From Pseudoalteromonas luteoviolacea (GTDB taxonomy: Bacteria; Pseudomonadota; Gammaproteobacteria; Enterobacterales; Alteromonadaceae): DNA of 64,000 nt. Of the stretch, positions 8,865 to 19,397 are shown in pieces. Under the pieces are notes generated by a model. It saw nothing but the letters and a program-made list of their open reading frames with translations. It had not been told where the DNA came from and made no database searches. Location of the stretch: assembly GCF_000814765.1 (NCBI RefSeq), contig NZ_JWIC01000004.1, positions 310,001 through 374,000 of the forward strand, given 5' to 3'. Within the stretch, counting starts at the first letter, position 1, and the number at the start of each line of letters is the position of its first letter. The translations under genes were made by a program, and so were the position numbers.

Positions 8865-9782
8865 ATGGGTTTATTAGTGAATAACTTACCAAGTATAAAA
8901 CAATTACAATACCTAATTGCAGTGCATCAGCAGCAGCACTTTGGTCGAGCGGCAGAGGCGTGCTTTGTTGGCCAGTCGACGTTAAGTAGTGCGATTCAAA
9001 ATTTAGAAGAAACACTTGGCTGCCAGTTAATTGAGCGAGAAAATCGCAGTCTCATGTTTACGGATGTGGGTGAAGAAGTTGTCGCGCGAGCGAAGAAAAT
9101 CATTGATGATTCAATTAGCGTTGTTGAGTTAACGAAAAGTTTTAAAAACCCATTGTCTGGCAAGCTTGTACTGGGGTTAATCCCGACGATTGCGAGCTTT
9201 ATTGCTGCGCCCTTGTACCAGTACTGCCAAGAGGTTTTCCCAAACCTTCAACTCGTATTGGTTGAGGATACCAGTGATAGGCTACTCGATAAGTTGGAGC
9301 ATGGCCATATTGATATGGGCATATTGGCGCTGCCATACAGAACAGATAAGTTTCATACGCAGATTTTAACCAAAGACCATTTCTCATTGGTTCACCATGA
9401 AGACTATGCTATCCCTGAAGTATTAGAGGACTTTAATTTGCTGCCTAAAGACAGTGTATTTTTGCTCGAGCGCGAACACTGTATGACAGGGCATGCACTG
9501 AGCGCATGTAACCTGACTCGCAGTGAGTGTATTAATCCATTTGAGGCTGCGAATTTACACACGTTACTTAGCATGGTTGAATATCAGAATGGGGTGACTT
9601 TTCTACCTCAGATGGCACTCAATGCAGGTATCTTAGATGGAAAGCCTATGGTGACTTTGTCGCCTCAAGCGAATGCTTATAGAGAAATAGGCTTGCTATG
9701 GCGCAAAACCACTGGGCGAATACGAGACTTCAGGTTATTTAGTAACGAGGTTGGAGAGTTCATTAAAAAGCAGTGCCAATAG
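8865..9782 (+). CDS. oxyR: Hydrogen-peroxide-sensing LysR-type activator OxyR
   Basis: OxyR is a LysR-type regulator that activates catalase and peroxidase genes when peroxide forms an intramolecular disulfide. The N-terminal helix-turn-helix shows as HFGRAAEACFVGQSTLSSAIQNLE. The redox pair appears as HCMTGHALSAC, two cysteines nine residues apart as in E. coli Cys199/Cys208, near residues 206 and 215. The 305-residue length is right. The start is uncertain: ATG 8865 lies just behind the upstream terminator with no good ribosome site at normal distance, and GTG 8877 is an alternative with GGG upstream. An intrinsic terminator overlaps the stop codon. Confidence 0.9.
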   Translation: MGLLVNNLPSIKQLQYLIAVHQQQHFGRAAEACFVGQSTLSSAIQNLEETLGCQLIERENRSLMFTDVGEEVVARAKKIIDDSISVVELTKSFKNPLSGKLVLGLIPTIASFIAAPLYQYCQEVFPNLQLVLVEDTSDRLLDKLEHGHIDMGILALPYRTDKFHTQILTKDHFSLVHHEDYAIPEVLEDFNLLPKDSVFLLEREHCMTGHALSACNLTRSECINPFEAANLHTLLSMVEYQNGVTFLPQMALNAGILDGKPMVTLSPQANAYREIGLLWRKTTGRIRDFRLFSNEVGEFIKKQCQ

Positions 9783-9793
9783 CACTGCTTTTG
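9765..9793 (+). terminator. Intrinsic terminator overlapping the oxyR stop
   Basis: GCAGTGC (9770-9776) pairs with GCACTGC (9782-9788) around CAATA, with AAAA before and TTTT after. The TAG stop is inside the hairpin. The A/T flanks mean it could also work for the convergent gene at 9813. Confidence 0.85.
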
Positions 9794-9812
9794 AGTAGCA
9801 TGAAATCATTGC

Positions 9813-10010
9813 TTAAGTCGAACTGAGCTTGCTCTGTGACATAAGATTGGGTAGAAATAATAAGTATACCCACACCACTAAGTTGAAATACGGTACAAAC
9901 CCTAATACTGTAAACAGCTTAGTTGGATACCCTTTTTGTTTGGCGCAGCGGTAGCATTGTAATGTGATTAAACAATGTACCATTGATAGAAACAGAATAA
10001 ACTGAAACAT
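9813..10010 (-). CDS. Small two-helix membrane protein, unknown
   Basis: A 65-residue hydrophobic protein is read from an ATG at 10010, preceded by a strong ribosome site GGGGAG six bases upstream on the minus strand. An upstream in-frame ATG at 10031 would add seven residues and lacks such a site. Two membrane segments are visible, about 3-20 (FQFILFLSMVHCLITLQCY) and 32-53, with a basic linker CAKQKGYPTK between. No family was recognised. It converges on oxyR; there is no clear functional link. The strong ribosome site makes it a credible gene. Confidence 0.6.
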   Translation of the reverse strand: MFQFILFLSMVHCLITLQCYRCAKQKGYPTKLFTVLGFVPYFNLVVWVYLLFLPNLMSQSKLSST

Positions 10011-10163
10011 ACTTATCTCCCCGAATTCCATTACGAGATGTACTCAAATCCATTGTATGTCTTCTACTTATAAGCATATAAGTAAAAAAAGAAGACATTC
10101 ACTTCGAAGTTTTATTATAGTTGAGTTTTTAGTCGACTGCAGCGACTTTTTTCCCCATTTGGA

Positions 10164-12671
10164 TTAGCATGCTGTTTTTAGGGATAAAATAGTTTTTAAT
10201 TGATTTTTTAATTGCTCAATTGGAAGCGGCTTAGAGATGAAATACCCTTGTCCATAGTCGACGCCTATTCTTTGAAGCTCATCAAAAATTTCTTTACTTT
10301 CAACATACTCTGCCACAGAGCATTTGTCTAAAGAGTGGCTAATATCGTTGACCGCTTTTACTAGCGCAAGATCAATTGGGTCGTTGAGCATATCTCGGAC
10401 AAAGGAGCCATCTATCTTTACATGCTGAGCTGGCAATTGTTTAAGATAGCTAAATGTACTAAAACCGGTGCCAAAATCATCAATAGAAAAATGACACCCC
10501 AGCTGATTAAGCTGTGTAATCATCGCTTGCGTGGCACTTAAATTGTTGATGCTTGCAGATTCTGTGATCTCGAAAATAATGCAGTGTGCTGGAACTTGAA
10601 AATCGCGCAGGCAAGTTTGGATATGTGGCATCAGTCGCTCATCTAGAAATGACTGGGCCGACAAGTTTACTGATATCTGATGTAGCTCTGGGTGTTTAGA
10701 TACCGCACGGATACTTTCTTTGATGACGGACTGATCCATTAAAAAAGTATCATTAAGTAATTCCAAGGCAGGAATAAACTGATTTGGATATATGATTTTA
10801 TCATCAATGACTAGGCGAAGCAGCGCTTCAAAATAAGCGATTTGGCTGTTTTTAAAGTCCCAGATAGGTTGATAGTGAAGTTCAAATTGATTGTTTTTCA
10901 GCGCTTCTCGAACGCTGTGTCCCCATTCTAACCCTGTCTGTAAGGTGCTGTTTTTAGCATCTTCTTTGGTGTAGCAATGAACGAGGTTTCGGCCTAGGTT
11001 TTTTGCTATGTACAATGCGATGTCCGATTGTTTCAAGCATTCATTCGGGTCGCAATTCACTGCTGATATAAGGGTTAAGCCAATCGAGCAGCTAATTGTA
11101 TAACTGGCTTCCTCAGAGTGAAACTGGTGGTTTTCAATCGCACTACAAATGCTCTCGGCCATCATATGGGCATCGAGCAAGCGGGTGTGCTTGAGTAAAA
11201 TAGCAAACTCATCCCCGCCAATTCTAAATATCAGGTGCTCTTGTGAAATATGTGCTCTAAATAGCTGTGCAACTTCTTGCAGGACAATGTCACCTTGTTG
11301 ATGGCCTTTACTGTCATTAATGATTTTAAAGTGGTCTAAATCGATATAAATCAGCGCATGTTCGGTATCGAGGTTGTGCTTGGCTTCTTTACAAAAGAGG
11401 TTAAGCTGCTGATCAAAATAATAACGGTTATGCAGGCCTGTCAGAGTGTCATGTAACGCTAAGTGTCGCAATTGTAATTCGGCTTCTTTACGCTCATGTA
11501 TGTTGTCAATCGTCGCCGTGATCGACGCATTATTCGTTTGATTTTTTATGAGCTGAAAACGGCACTCAACCCAAATAGAAGTACCTGAATGATGACTCAG
11601 CTGGAGCTCGACTGTTGAAGCATGTGATCCATTGAGTACATCCTCTATGGCTGTATGCAAACTGGTTAAGTAATCGGGATGCACATAGTCACACAGTTGG
11701 GTTGCAAGTGTGGATTTGAGCTTATGACCTGTTAATTGTTCCCATGCAGGATTAATAAAACGAATACAGCCCACAGCATCCAGTTCTAGTACAACGGTAT
11801 TTAAATGCAGTAAAATACGCTGGTGTGCAGAGAAAAGCTCTTTGTAACTCTGTTCTCTTCGACTTAGCTGCTCCACTTTATTAGCAAACTCAGCGTAGCT
11901 GACCATAAAGTCTTCACGCCTCGCGGCATGGTCACACACCTTACTCAATAGCGATAAATTATAAGGGGCGCGAATAAAATCTGTGACCCCCAGTAGTAAG
12001 AGTTGCTCGGCGTAATCAGCGTTTCGATTGTCGATTATTGTTACGATAGCTTGGCTTGGTTTGTGTTGAAGTATGTTTGCAACGAGTTCTTTAGTTGTTT
12101 CTGCACGCGTAGATGTTGCGTCCAGTAAGACGATGGAGTAATCGTTTTGTAAAAACTCGGAGAGCGCTGCATTTTCCGTCGAAACAGTATTGCAGCTGAA
12201 GCTCAAAGCAAGATGATCGCTAATATCGTCTGCTTTTTTCCCATTTGGCTCCAACAGCAGTAAATTAAGGCGGCTGCTTTTTTCCAAATGTGTCGATAAA
12301 ACATTGGCCAAGACCTGAGGCAATACATCATGTCTTTCTAGCGGCAGCACGGCATCAATACTGTAACTTCGCGCGGTAGTTTCCGCAATGCGCTCACAGT
12401 ATGTCGGTGGGATCAATACAATAGGGGTGTTTTTTGGGGTTTTTAATAGCCCTGAACGGATCATGCGAGAAAACCGCCAGCCATCTATTTTCCCCACATT
12501 GAGACCACTAATGACTAAGTCAACGGCGCGTTGTTTTAATAACTGCAGGGCTTCTTGTGTATCACTGAGTTCTATTATTTGAAATACATTGAGCTTTTGT
12601 AACGTTCTTATTACGGTTTGACGCTCACCATGATCGGCATTGACAAGTAATAAAGTAAGCTGTTTAGCCAT
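10164..12671 (-). CDS. REC-REC-PAS-GGDEF-EAL c-di-GMP signalling protein
   Basis: This 835-residue soluble protein has two receiver-like domains (about 5-125 and 133-250), a PAS domain (about 280-395), a GGDEF domain with intact RIGGDEF, and a C-terminal EAL domain with FEALLR and DDFGTGFSTF. Such proteins make and/or degrade the second messenger c-di-GMP. The first receiver has Gly at residue 56 where the phospho-accepting Asp is expected (DLVISGLNVGKIDG), so it probably cannot be phosphorylated; the second keeps an Asp in IVLLDAT. Both catalytic halves look intact, so the net direction is unknown. It is monocistronic and divergent from queA. No cognate kinase gene is adjacent. Confidence 0.88.
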   Translation of the reverse strand: MAKQLTLLLVNADHGERQTVIRTLQKLNVFQIIELSDTQEALQLLKQRAVDLVISGLNVGKIDGWRFSRMIRSGLLKTPKNTPIVLIPPTYCERIAETTARSYSIDAVLPLERHDVLPQVLANVLSTHLEKSSRLNLLLLEPNGKKADDISDHLALSFSCNTVSTENAALSEFLQNDYSIVLLDATSTRAETTKELVANILQHKPSQAIVTIIDNRNADYAEQLLLLGVTDFIRAPYNLSLLSKVCDHAARREDFMVSYAEFANKVEQLSRREQSYKELFSAHQRILLHLNTVVLELDAVGCIRFINPAWEQLTGHKLKSTLATQLCDYVHPDYLTSLHTAIEDVLNGSHASTVELQLSHHSGTSIWVECRFQLIKNQTNNASITATIDNIHERKEAELQLRHLALHDTLTGLHNRYYFDQQLNLFCKEAKHNLDTEHALIYIDLDHFKIINDSKGHQQGDIVLQEVAQLFRAHISQEHLIFRIGGDEFAILLKHTRLLDAHMMAESICSAIENHQFHSEEASYTISCSIGLTLISAVNCDPNECLKQSDIALYIAKNLGRNLVHCYTKEDAKNSTLQTGLEWGHSVREALKNNQFELHYQPIWDFKNSQIAYFEALLRLVIDDKIIYPNQFIPALELLNDTFLMDQSVIKESIRAVSKHPELHQISVNLSAQSFLDERLMPHIQTCLRDFQVPAHCIIFEITESASINNLSATQAMITQLNQLGCHFSIDDFGTGFSTFSYLKQLPAQHVKIDGSFVRDMLNDPIDLALVKAVNDISHSLDKCSVAEYVESKEIFDELQRIGVDYGQGYFISKPLPIEQLKNQLKTILSLKTAC

Positions 12672-12940
12672 GGTGTTACGACCCCAAACCCATGTTTTAA
12701 GTATTTAGATAGTGCACATTCATCGTTATTTGCATGTTTTATATTGCTTTTTACTCAATATACCTGAAGAGCAAGTTTTGCATTTAAAAGAATGAATACA
12801 AGCAAAGTAGCCAGTAGAGTAAAGCTATTTAGCACCGCTGACAAGAGGTGAAAAAGTATGAATAGATCAAGCTTGTTGCTTGATTTCATTATCTCGCAGC
12901 ACTAGACTTGCCGCCTAATTGCACGAATATGAGGTCTTAT

Positions 12941-13975
12941 ATGCGCGTTGCTGACTTTAATTTTGAACTTCCTGATGAATTGATCGCCCGCCACCCCAAA
13001 GCGGAGCGTTCGAGTAGCCGCCTTTTAACATTGAATGGCACTAATGGTGATTTAGAGCATAAAGTATTTAAGGATATTATTGATCTGATTGAACCTGAAG
13101 ATTTGATCATTTTTAATAATACCAAGGTTATTCCAGCTCGCATGTTTGGTCAGAAGTCAACGGGCGGTAAAGTTGAAGTCTTGGTCGAGCGTATTTTAGA
13201 TGAACACCGTGTACTTGCACATGTGCGTTCAAGTAAGTCACCAAAGCCAGGTGCCGAATTGATCCTTGAAGACAAAGCACAAGCAACCATGGTTGCACGC
13301 CACGGCGAATTGTTTGAATTAGCGTTTAAAGGTGAGCACTCGGTATTGAGTATTTTGGACGAAATTGGCCACATGCCATTGCCGCCTTATATCGATCGCC
13401 CAGATGAAGAGGGTGATAAAGAGCGTTATCAGACCGTGTATGGAGAAAAGCCAGGCGCGGTAGCGGCACCAACAGCGGGCCTGCACTTTGACGATGCACT
13501 TATGGCTCAGCTCAAAGACAAAGGCGTTGAAATGGCCTTTGTGACCTTACATGTTGGTGCTGGTACTTTTCAGCCAGTCCGTGTTGATGATGTGAATGAT
13601 CATCACATGCACTCTGAATATATCGAGGTACCTGATGAAGTTGTGGATGCTGTGACTAAGTGTAAGCAACGTGGAGGCCGTGTTATCGCGGTTGGTACAA
13701 CGTCGGTCCGCTCTTTAGAGTCTGCTGCAAAGGTTCACGGTGGAGAGTTAAAGACTTTCTATGGTGATACGGACATTTTTATTTATCCGGGTTATCAGTT
13801 TAATGTTGTTGATGTGATGATCACCAACTTCCATTTACCTGAGTCAACATTAATTATGCTTGTGAGTGCCTTTTCAGGGCAAGCACACATCATGAACGCT
13901 TACCATGAAGCAATTGAGCAGAAGTATCGCTTCTTTAGTTATGGCGATGCAATGTTTTTAACTAAAAAACAGTAA
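12941..13975 (+). CDS. queA: S-adenosylmethionine:tRNA ribosyltransferase-isomerase QueA
   Basis: QueA converts preQ1-modified tRNA to epoxyqueuosine tRNA using the ribosyl part of SAM. The start is ATG 12941 ([19 protein letters not shown]), with GAGG six bases upstream; the frame is open further upstream but lacks family similarity there. The 344-residue length is normal. Family motifs include [19 protein letters not shown]-like [12 protein letters not shown] and [10 protein letters not shown]. It heads the queA-tgt-yajC-secDF order known from E. coli, although a terminator follows it. A short inverted repeat (ATCAAGC/GCTTGAT, 12866-12884) lies in the upstream region. Confidence 0.96.
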   Translation: MRVADFNFELPDELIARHPKAERSSSRLLTLNGTNGDLEHKVFKDIIDLIEPEDLIIFNNTKVIPARMFGQKSTGGKVEVLVERILDEHRVLAHVRSSKSPKPGAELILEDKAQATMVARHGELFELAFKGEHSVLSILDEIGHMPLPPYIDRPDEEGDKERYQTVYGEKPGAVAAPTAGLHFDDALMAQLKDKGVEMAFVTLHVGAGTFQPVRVDDVNDHHMHSEYIEVPDEVVDAVTKCKQRGGRVIAVGTTSVRSLESAAKVHGGELKTFYGDTDIFIYPGYQFNVVDVMITNFHLPESTLIMLVSAFSGQAHIMNAYHEAIEQKYRFFSYGDAMFLTKKQ

Positions 13976-13987
13976 TATAGAATTTTA

Positions 13988-14013
13988 AGACCGGCTAAAT
14001 GCCGGTTTTTTTA
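13988..14013 (+). terminator. Intrinsic terminator after queA
   Basis: ACCGGC (13990-13995) pairs with GCCGGT (14001-14006) around a TAAAT loop, followed by seven T residues. It separates queA from tgt, which may then have its own promoter in 14014-14179. Confidence 0.85.
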
Positions 14014-14041
14014 TATTTACACTCAACTTTTTTGATTGTGA

Positions 14042-15310
<1,269 letters not shown>

Positions 15311-15342
15311 ACTTTTTTATAAAAATTAAATGAGGAAAAGCA

Positions 15343-15681
15343 ATGAGCTTATTTATATCTAGCGCCCATGCAAGTACAGCGGCAGCCGCACCAGCAGGTG
15401 GCGGTATGGAAATGCTTATCATGTTGGCTATTTTCGGTTTGGTATTTTATTTCTTAATTTACCGCCCGCAAGCTAAGCGTGTTAAAGAGCATAAAGACCT
15501 AATGGGTGCACTTGGCAAAGGCGATGAGATCCTTACGTCAGGTGGTCTAGTGGGTAAAGTTTCGAAGGTTGCTGAAGACAAAGATTTCGTGGTAATTGCC
15601 TTGAATGATCAAGTTGAAGTAACAGTACAGAAGTCAGCAGTGGCAGCAGTTTTACCTAAAGGTACAATGAAGTCGCTATAA
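15343..15681 (+). CDS. yajC: Sec translocon accessory protein YajC
   Basis: YajC is a small membrane protein of the SecDF-YajC complex, which helps drive protein export. The 112-residue protein has one membrane helix (about 24-43, MLIMLAIFGLVFYFLIYRPQ) followed by the conserved cytoplasmic domain with RPQAKRVKEHKDLMGALGKGDEI split over residues 42-66. GAGG precedes the ATG. It lies between tgt and secD, 21 bases before the latter, as in E. coli. Confidence 0.96.
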   Translation: MSLFISSAHASTAAAAPAGGGMEMLIMLAIFGLVFYFLIYRPQAKRVKEHKDLMGALGKGDEILTSGGLVGKVSKVAEDKDFVVIALNDQVEVTVQKSAVAAVLPKGTMKSL

Positions 15682-15702
15682 CAATAACAAAGGGATAATC
15701 CA

Positions 15703-17562
15703 GTGCTAAACAAGTATCCAATGTGGAAATACTTGCTTGTGCTCGCTGTTTTGGCCGTTGGCATTCTTTATGCCACCCCTAATATGTATGGTCGGGATCC
15801 GGCCATACAGATTTCAGGTAAGAAAGGGGCCAGCGCCGATTTAAGCGTGCTTGATCAAGCAAATAAAACACTTCAAGACAATAATCTACCTATCAAATCT
15901 GCTGTCCTAGAAGAAGGGCAGGTTCTCATTCGCTTCAAGAATGTAGAAGATCAGCTTAAAGCACAGGATATCCTGCGTGGCTCACTGAGCGAAGACTACA
16001 TTTCTGCTATTAACATGTCTCCAGCACAACCGGATTGGCTCAAGAGCATTGGTGCAAACCCAATGAAGTTGGGTCTGGATCTCAGTGGTGGTGTTCACTT
16101 CACAATGGAAGTTGACATGGCGACGGCAATGGAAAAAGCGCTTGAGCAGATGGAACAAGATTACAAGAGCGACTTGCGTGGTGAGAAGTTGCGTTATCGT
16201 TCTATTCGTCAAGTTGCCAATAGTGAGCGCATTCAGGTGGTGATGCGCTCTGTGGAAGACAAAAAAGCCGCTGAGCGCTTTTTGAAAAAGCGTTACCCTG
16301 GCAATGTGTTTATCAACGACAGCAGTAATGAACTCGCATTCTATTCAAGTTTAAGTGACTTGAAGCAGCGTGAATTACGTGATTATGCTATCAAGCAGAA
16401 TGAAACCATTATTCGTAATCGTATCAACCAGTTAGGTGTTGCTGAGCCAAATGTACAAAGACAGGGTGCTGAGCGCATCATCGTACAATTACCTGGTGTA
16501 CAAGACACGGCGCGCGCAAAAGAAATTTTAGGTGCAACCGCGACACTGGAGTTCCGTGAAGTGGACGATAAAGCGGATTCACGCGCAGCGTCGCAAGGCC
16601 GTATACCTGCGGGCAGTGAAGTGCTGTATCACAAAGACGGTTACCCTGTTGTATTGAAAAAGCGTATTATCTTATCTGGCTCGCACATAACCGGTGCACA
16701 ATCGGGTATGGATGAATATCAACGCCCGCAAGTAAGTATTAATCTTGACAGCAAAGGTGGCGCTAAGATGAGTGCCTTTACCAAACGCGCGGTTGGTAAG
16801 AGCATGGCAACGGTATTTATTGAATACAAGCCGTCTGGCAAAGTCGATGAGAATGGCAAAGCGCTACCACCTATCAAGGTGGAAGAAGTCATTAACGTCG
16901 CGACAATTCAGTCTCGTTTGAACAACTCATTCCGTATTACTGGCATTGATAATCCGGCTGAAGCACATAACCTGAGCTTATTGCTAAGAGCTGGTGCATT
17001 GGTTGCGCCTATTCAAATTGTGGAAGAGCGCACGGTCGGTCCAAGCTTGGGTCAAGAAAATATCGAAGCGGGTATGACTGCGGTGGTACTAGGCTTCGCA
17101 TTTGTGCTTGGTTTCATGCTGATGTACTACAAGGGCTTTGGCATTGTTGCGAACCTAGCGCTTGCGGCCAACTTGGTGATGATTGTTGGTGTAATGTCGA
17201 TGATCAGCGGCGCGACGCTGACCCTACCTGGTATTGCGGGTATTGTATTAACCGTAGGTATGGCGGTTGACGCAAACGTACTTATCTTTGAACGTATCCG
17301 TGAAGAACTCGCTGATGGCAGAAGCCCTCAACAAGCGGTTCATTATGGTTATGACAGTGCATTCAGTACAATTTTTGATGCGAACATTACAACACTCATT
17401 GCAGCGGTTATCTTGTTCTCGGTCGGCACAGGCCCGATTGCTGGCTTTGCTGTAACCCTTGCGATCGGTATTTTAACCTCAATGTTTACTGCGATCATTG
17501 GTACACGTGCCGTGATCAACGCGTTCATTGGCGGTAAACGCATCAACAAACTGTCGATATAG
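15703..17562 (+). CDS. secD: Protein translocase subunit SecD
   Basis: SecD is an inner-membrane protein that uses the proton gradient to pull exported proteins through SecYEG. The 619-residue protein starts with GTG (AAGGG upstream). A first helix at about 7-26 is followed by the large periplasmic region with [16 protein letters not shown] near 123, then five C-terminal helices from about 450 with [16 protein letters not shown] near 524. Length matches E. coli SecD (615). It is 8 bases before secF and co-transcribed with yajC. Confidence 0.97.
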   Translation: MLNKYPMWKYLLVLAVLAVGILYATPNMYGRDPAIQISGKKGASADLSVLDQANKTLQDNNLPIKSAVLEEGQVLIRFKNVEDQLKAQDILRGSLSEDYISAINMSPAQPDWLKSIGANPMKLGLDLSGGVHFTMEVDMATAMEKALEQMEQDYKSDLRGEKLRYRSIRQVANSERIQVVMRSVEDKKAAERFLKKRYPGNVFINDSSNELAFYSSLSDLKQRELRDYAIKQNETIIRNRINQLGVAEPNVQRQGAERIIVQLPGVQDTARAKEILGATATLEFREVDDKADSRAASQGRIPAGSEVLYHKDGYPVVLKKRIILSGSHITGAQSGMDEYQRPQVSINLDSKGGAKMSAFTKRAVGKSMATVFIEYKPSGKVDENGKALPPIKVEEVINVATIQSRLNNSFRITGIDNPAEAHNLSLLLRAGALVAPIQIVEERTVGPSLGQENIEAGMTAVVLGFAFVLGFMLMYYKGFGIVANLALAANLVMIVGVMSMISGATLTLPGIAGIVLTVGMAVDANVLIFERIREELADGRSPQQAVHYGYDSAFSTIFDANITTLIAAVILFSVGTGPIAGFAVTLAIGILTSMFTAIIGTRAVINAFIGGKRINKLSI

Positions 17563-17570
17563 GAGCGAGC

Positions 17571-18512
17571 ATGCAATTATTAAAATTATCGAGCACTATT
17601 CGCTTCATGTCGGCAAGAAAGTTGTCGATGGCATTTTCAGCGTTCTTGATCTTGGCGTCTATCGCATCGTTTATGGTCAAAGGTTTAAACTTTGGCCTAG
17701 ATTTTACGGGGGGCACAGCCGTTGAAGTAGGGTTCTCACAACCTGCGGATTTACCTAAAATCCGTAAAGTGTTGGCGGAGAACGGCTTTGCTGATGCTGC
17801 GGTCACTTTATTTGGCTCAAGCCAAGAAGTCTTGGTACGTATCGCCCCTCGTGACGATGCTAAAGCTGAGACCATAGGTAACCAATTAATTGATGCACTT
17901 AAACTGGCTGATAGCAGTGTTGAAATGCGTCGAATTGAGTTCGTTGGCCCAAGTGTGGGTGAAGATCTAAAGGAAGATGGCGGCTTGGCTATGTTGACTG
18001 CACTGCTGTGTATTTTGGTCTACGTAGCATTTCGTTTTGAATGGCGTTTTGCCGTTGGTGCTGTTGCGGCCCTTTTCCATGATGTGATCTTAACGATGGG
18101 TCTGTTCTCTCTACTTGAGCTTGAATTTGATTTGACCATTTTGGCGGCAGTGTTGGCGGTAATAGGTTACTCACTGAATGATACCATTGTTGTATCTGAC
18201 CGTATTCGAGAAAACTTCCGTAAAGTGCGTATTGATGACACGCTTGAAATCATCAATATCTCATTGACACAAACGATGAACCGTACGCTTGTTACCTCGA
18301 TCACAACGATTCTAGTATTAATTGCACTATTTGTATGGGGTGGTCAAACCATCCACGGTTTTGCGACAGCTTTACTATTTGGTGTTTTCATTGGTACTTA
18401 TTCGTCAGTGTATGTTGCGAGCTCTGTTGCGGTTGCAATGGGTGTAAGCAAAGAAGACCTGATCCCAGTTGAAGTTGAAAAAGAAGGTGCAGATTTAGAC
18501 GCAATGCCTTAA
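17571..18512 (+). CDS. secF: Protein translocase subunit SecF
   Basis: SecF partners SecD in the export motor. The 313-residue protein has an N-terminal helix (about 17-36), the conserved LNFGLDFTGGTAVEVGF near 42, a periplasmic loop, and five more helices including GYSLNDTIVVSDRIREN near 200. GGAG precedes the ATG. It closes the operon, and a strong terminator follows at 18578. Confidence 0.97.
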   Translation: MQLLKLSSTIRFMSARKLSMAFSAFLILASIASFMVKGLNFGLDFTGGTAVEVGFSQPADLPKIRKVLAENGFADAAVTLFGSSQEVLVRIAPRDDAKAETIGNQLIDALKLADSSVEMRRIEFVGPSVGEDLKEDGGLAMLTALLCILVYVAFRFEWRFAVGAVAALFHDVILTMGLFSLLELEFDLTILAAVLAVIGYSLNDTIVVSDRIRENFRKVRIDDTLEIINISLTQTMNRTLVTSITTILVLIALFVWGGQTIHGFATALLFGVFIGTYSSVYVASSVAVAMGVSKEDLIPVEVEKEGADLDAMP

Positions 18513-18577
18513 ATCTGTGCACTCAGTTACGCTTGTTAGCTGAGCGTGAACGCACAATTCAATTTTCGATCTGAATC

Positions 18578-18606
18578 AAAAAGGCCACATTTATTGTGGC
18601 CTTTTC
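18578..18606 (+). terminator. Intrinsic terminator after secF
   Basis: AAAAAGGCCACA pairs with TGTGGCCTTTT around a TTATT loop (18578-18605). The stem is perfect, with a T-run at its 3' side. Confidence 0.92.
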
Positions 18607-18608
18607 TG

Positions 18609-18649
18609 TTTCAAAATGATGACAAGACTGTATAATGAGAATTGTTATC
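18609..18649 (+). promoter_or_regulatory. Fur box over the promoter of the 18674 lipoprotein
   Basis: TATAATGAGAATTGTTATC at 18631-18649 matches 15 of 19 positions of the Fur consensus GATAATGATAATCATTATC. Its first six bases are a perfect -10 TATAAT, with a possible -35 TTTCAA at 18609 (spacer 16). A repressor bound here would block the promoter, so iron-starvation induction of the next gene is predicted. Confidence 0.75.
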
Positions 18650-18673
18650 AATAATAATGATTTTGAGGATTAT

Positions 18674-19204
18674 ATGTATAAACAGCTAGGAATTGCATGC
18701 GCAGCATTGGCGCTATTTGCATGTTCAGAACAACCAAGCACGCAAGCGGCTAAGCCTGAAACACAAGCAACTGCAAGTGATAACGCGCTAGGTGAATATA
18801 AAACTCAGGCAACTTCATTGCTCGCCAATATCAGAGAACACAAATCTGCTTCGGATCTTGAGCAAGAGTCTGCAAAGTTAGTGGCTACCTCGCGTGATTT
18901 ACTGGCTGATTTTGTTACTAAGTACCCTCAGTGTAAAGACTACCTAGATGCACTGGATAAAGCCGCCGATATTATTCCTACGCTACCGCTAGCAGAGATT
19001 GAGTCTGGTTACCATGAAGACGGTAAATTACCAGAGTACAGCGATCCTGTTTGTTATCATGCGAAAGACTTACTGGTTCACCCTGCGACCGTGCAGGCAA
19101 TTGCTAAACTTGGCTTCACTGAGAAAACGCACTATGAAGATGCTGAACTTGAAATTGTTGAAGTGATTGCACATTTTGGCCAAGTTGAAATGGCACTGAA
19201 ATAA
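18674..19204 (+). CDS. Predicted Fur-regulated lipoprotein, unknown function
   Basis: The 176-residue protein starts at ATG 18674, with GAGG five bases upstream. The N-terminus MYKQLGIACAALALFAC is a lipoprotein signal with Cys17 as the lipidation site, followed by a Ser/Thr/Ala/Gln-rich linker to about residue 40. The rest looks helical, with two further cysteines (KYPQCKDYL and DPVCYHAKD). Asp at +2 is absent, so outer-membrane sorting is expected. No family was recognised. The Fur box at the promoter suggests a role in iron-limited cells, such as heme or siderophore handling, but no such gene is adjacent. A hairpin terminator follows. Confidence 0.75.
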   Translation: MYKQLGIACAALALFACSEQPSTQAAKPETQATASDNALGEYKTQATSLLANIREHKSASDLEQESAKLVATSRDLLADFVTKYPQCKDYLDALDKAADIIPTLPLAEIESGYHEDGKLPEYSDPVCYHAKDLLVHPATVQAIAKLGFTEKTHYEDAELEIVEVIAHFGQVEMALK

Positions 19205-19213
19205 GCTGATTAC

Positions 19214-19245
19214 AGAGGTGGAAACACTGTTTTCATCTCTTTCCT
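19214..19245 (+). terminator. Probable terminator of the Fur-box lipoprotein
   Basis: 19215-19226 can pair with 19228-19239 (about 11 pairs including two G-U, tight loop), followed by TTTCCTT. The interrupted T-run lowers confidence. Confidence 0.55.
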
Positions 19246-19397
19246 TGCATTTTTATCTACCAATTCTCTTCCTATTTATCCCCAATATTGGGAATTTCCA
19301 TTAGATTGCAATCTAACTGTCATAAATCTTTGATATTTTGCTCGATTATTAAACACTTGAATTGAGTTTGGTTGTTTCAGTGGACTCCTTATACGTC

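Noticed and set aside
12866-12884. Inverted repeat before queA as a possible preQ1 riboswitch
   Set aside because: ATCAAGC/GCTTGAT is a simple 7-pair stem; the preQ1 aptamer sequence pattern (conserved tail after the stem) is not seen.
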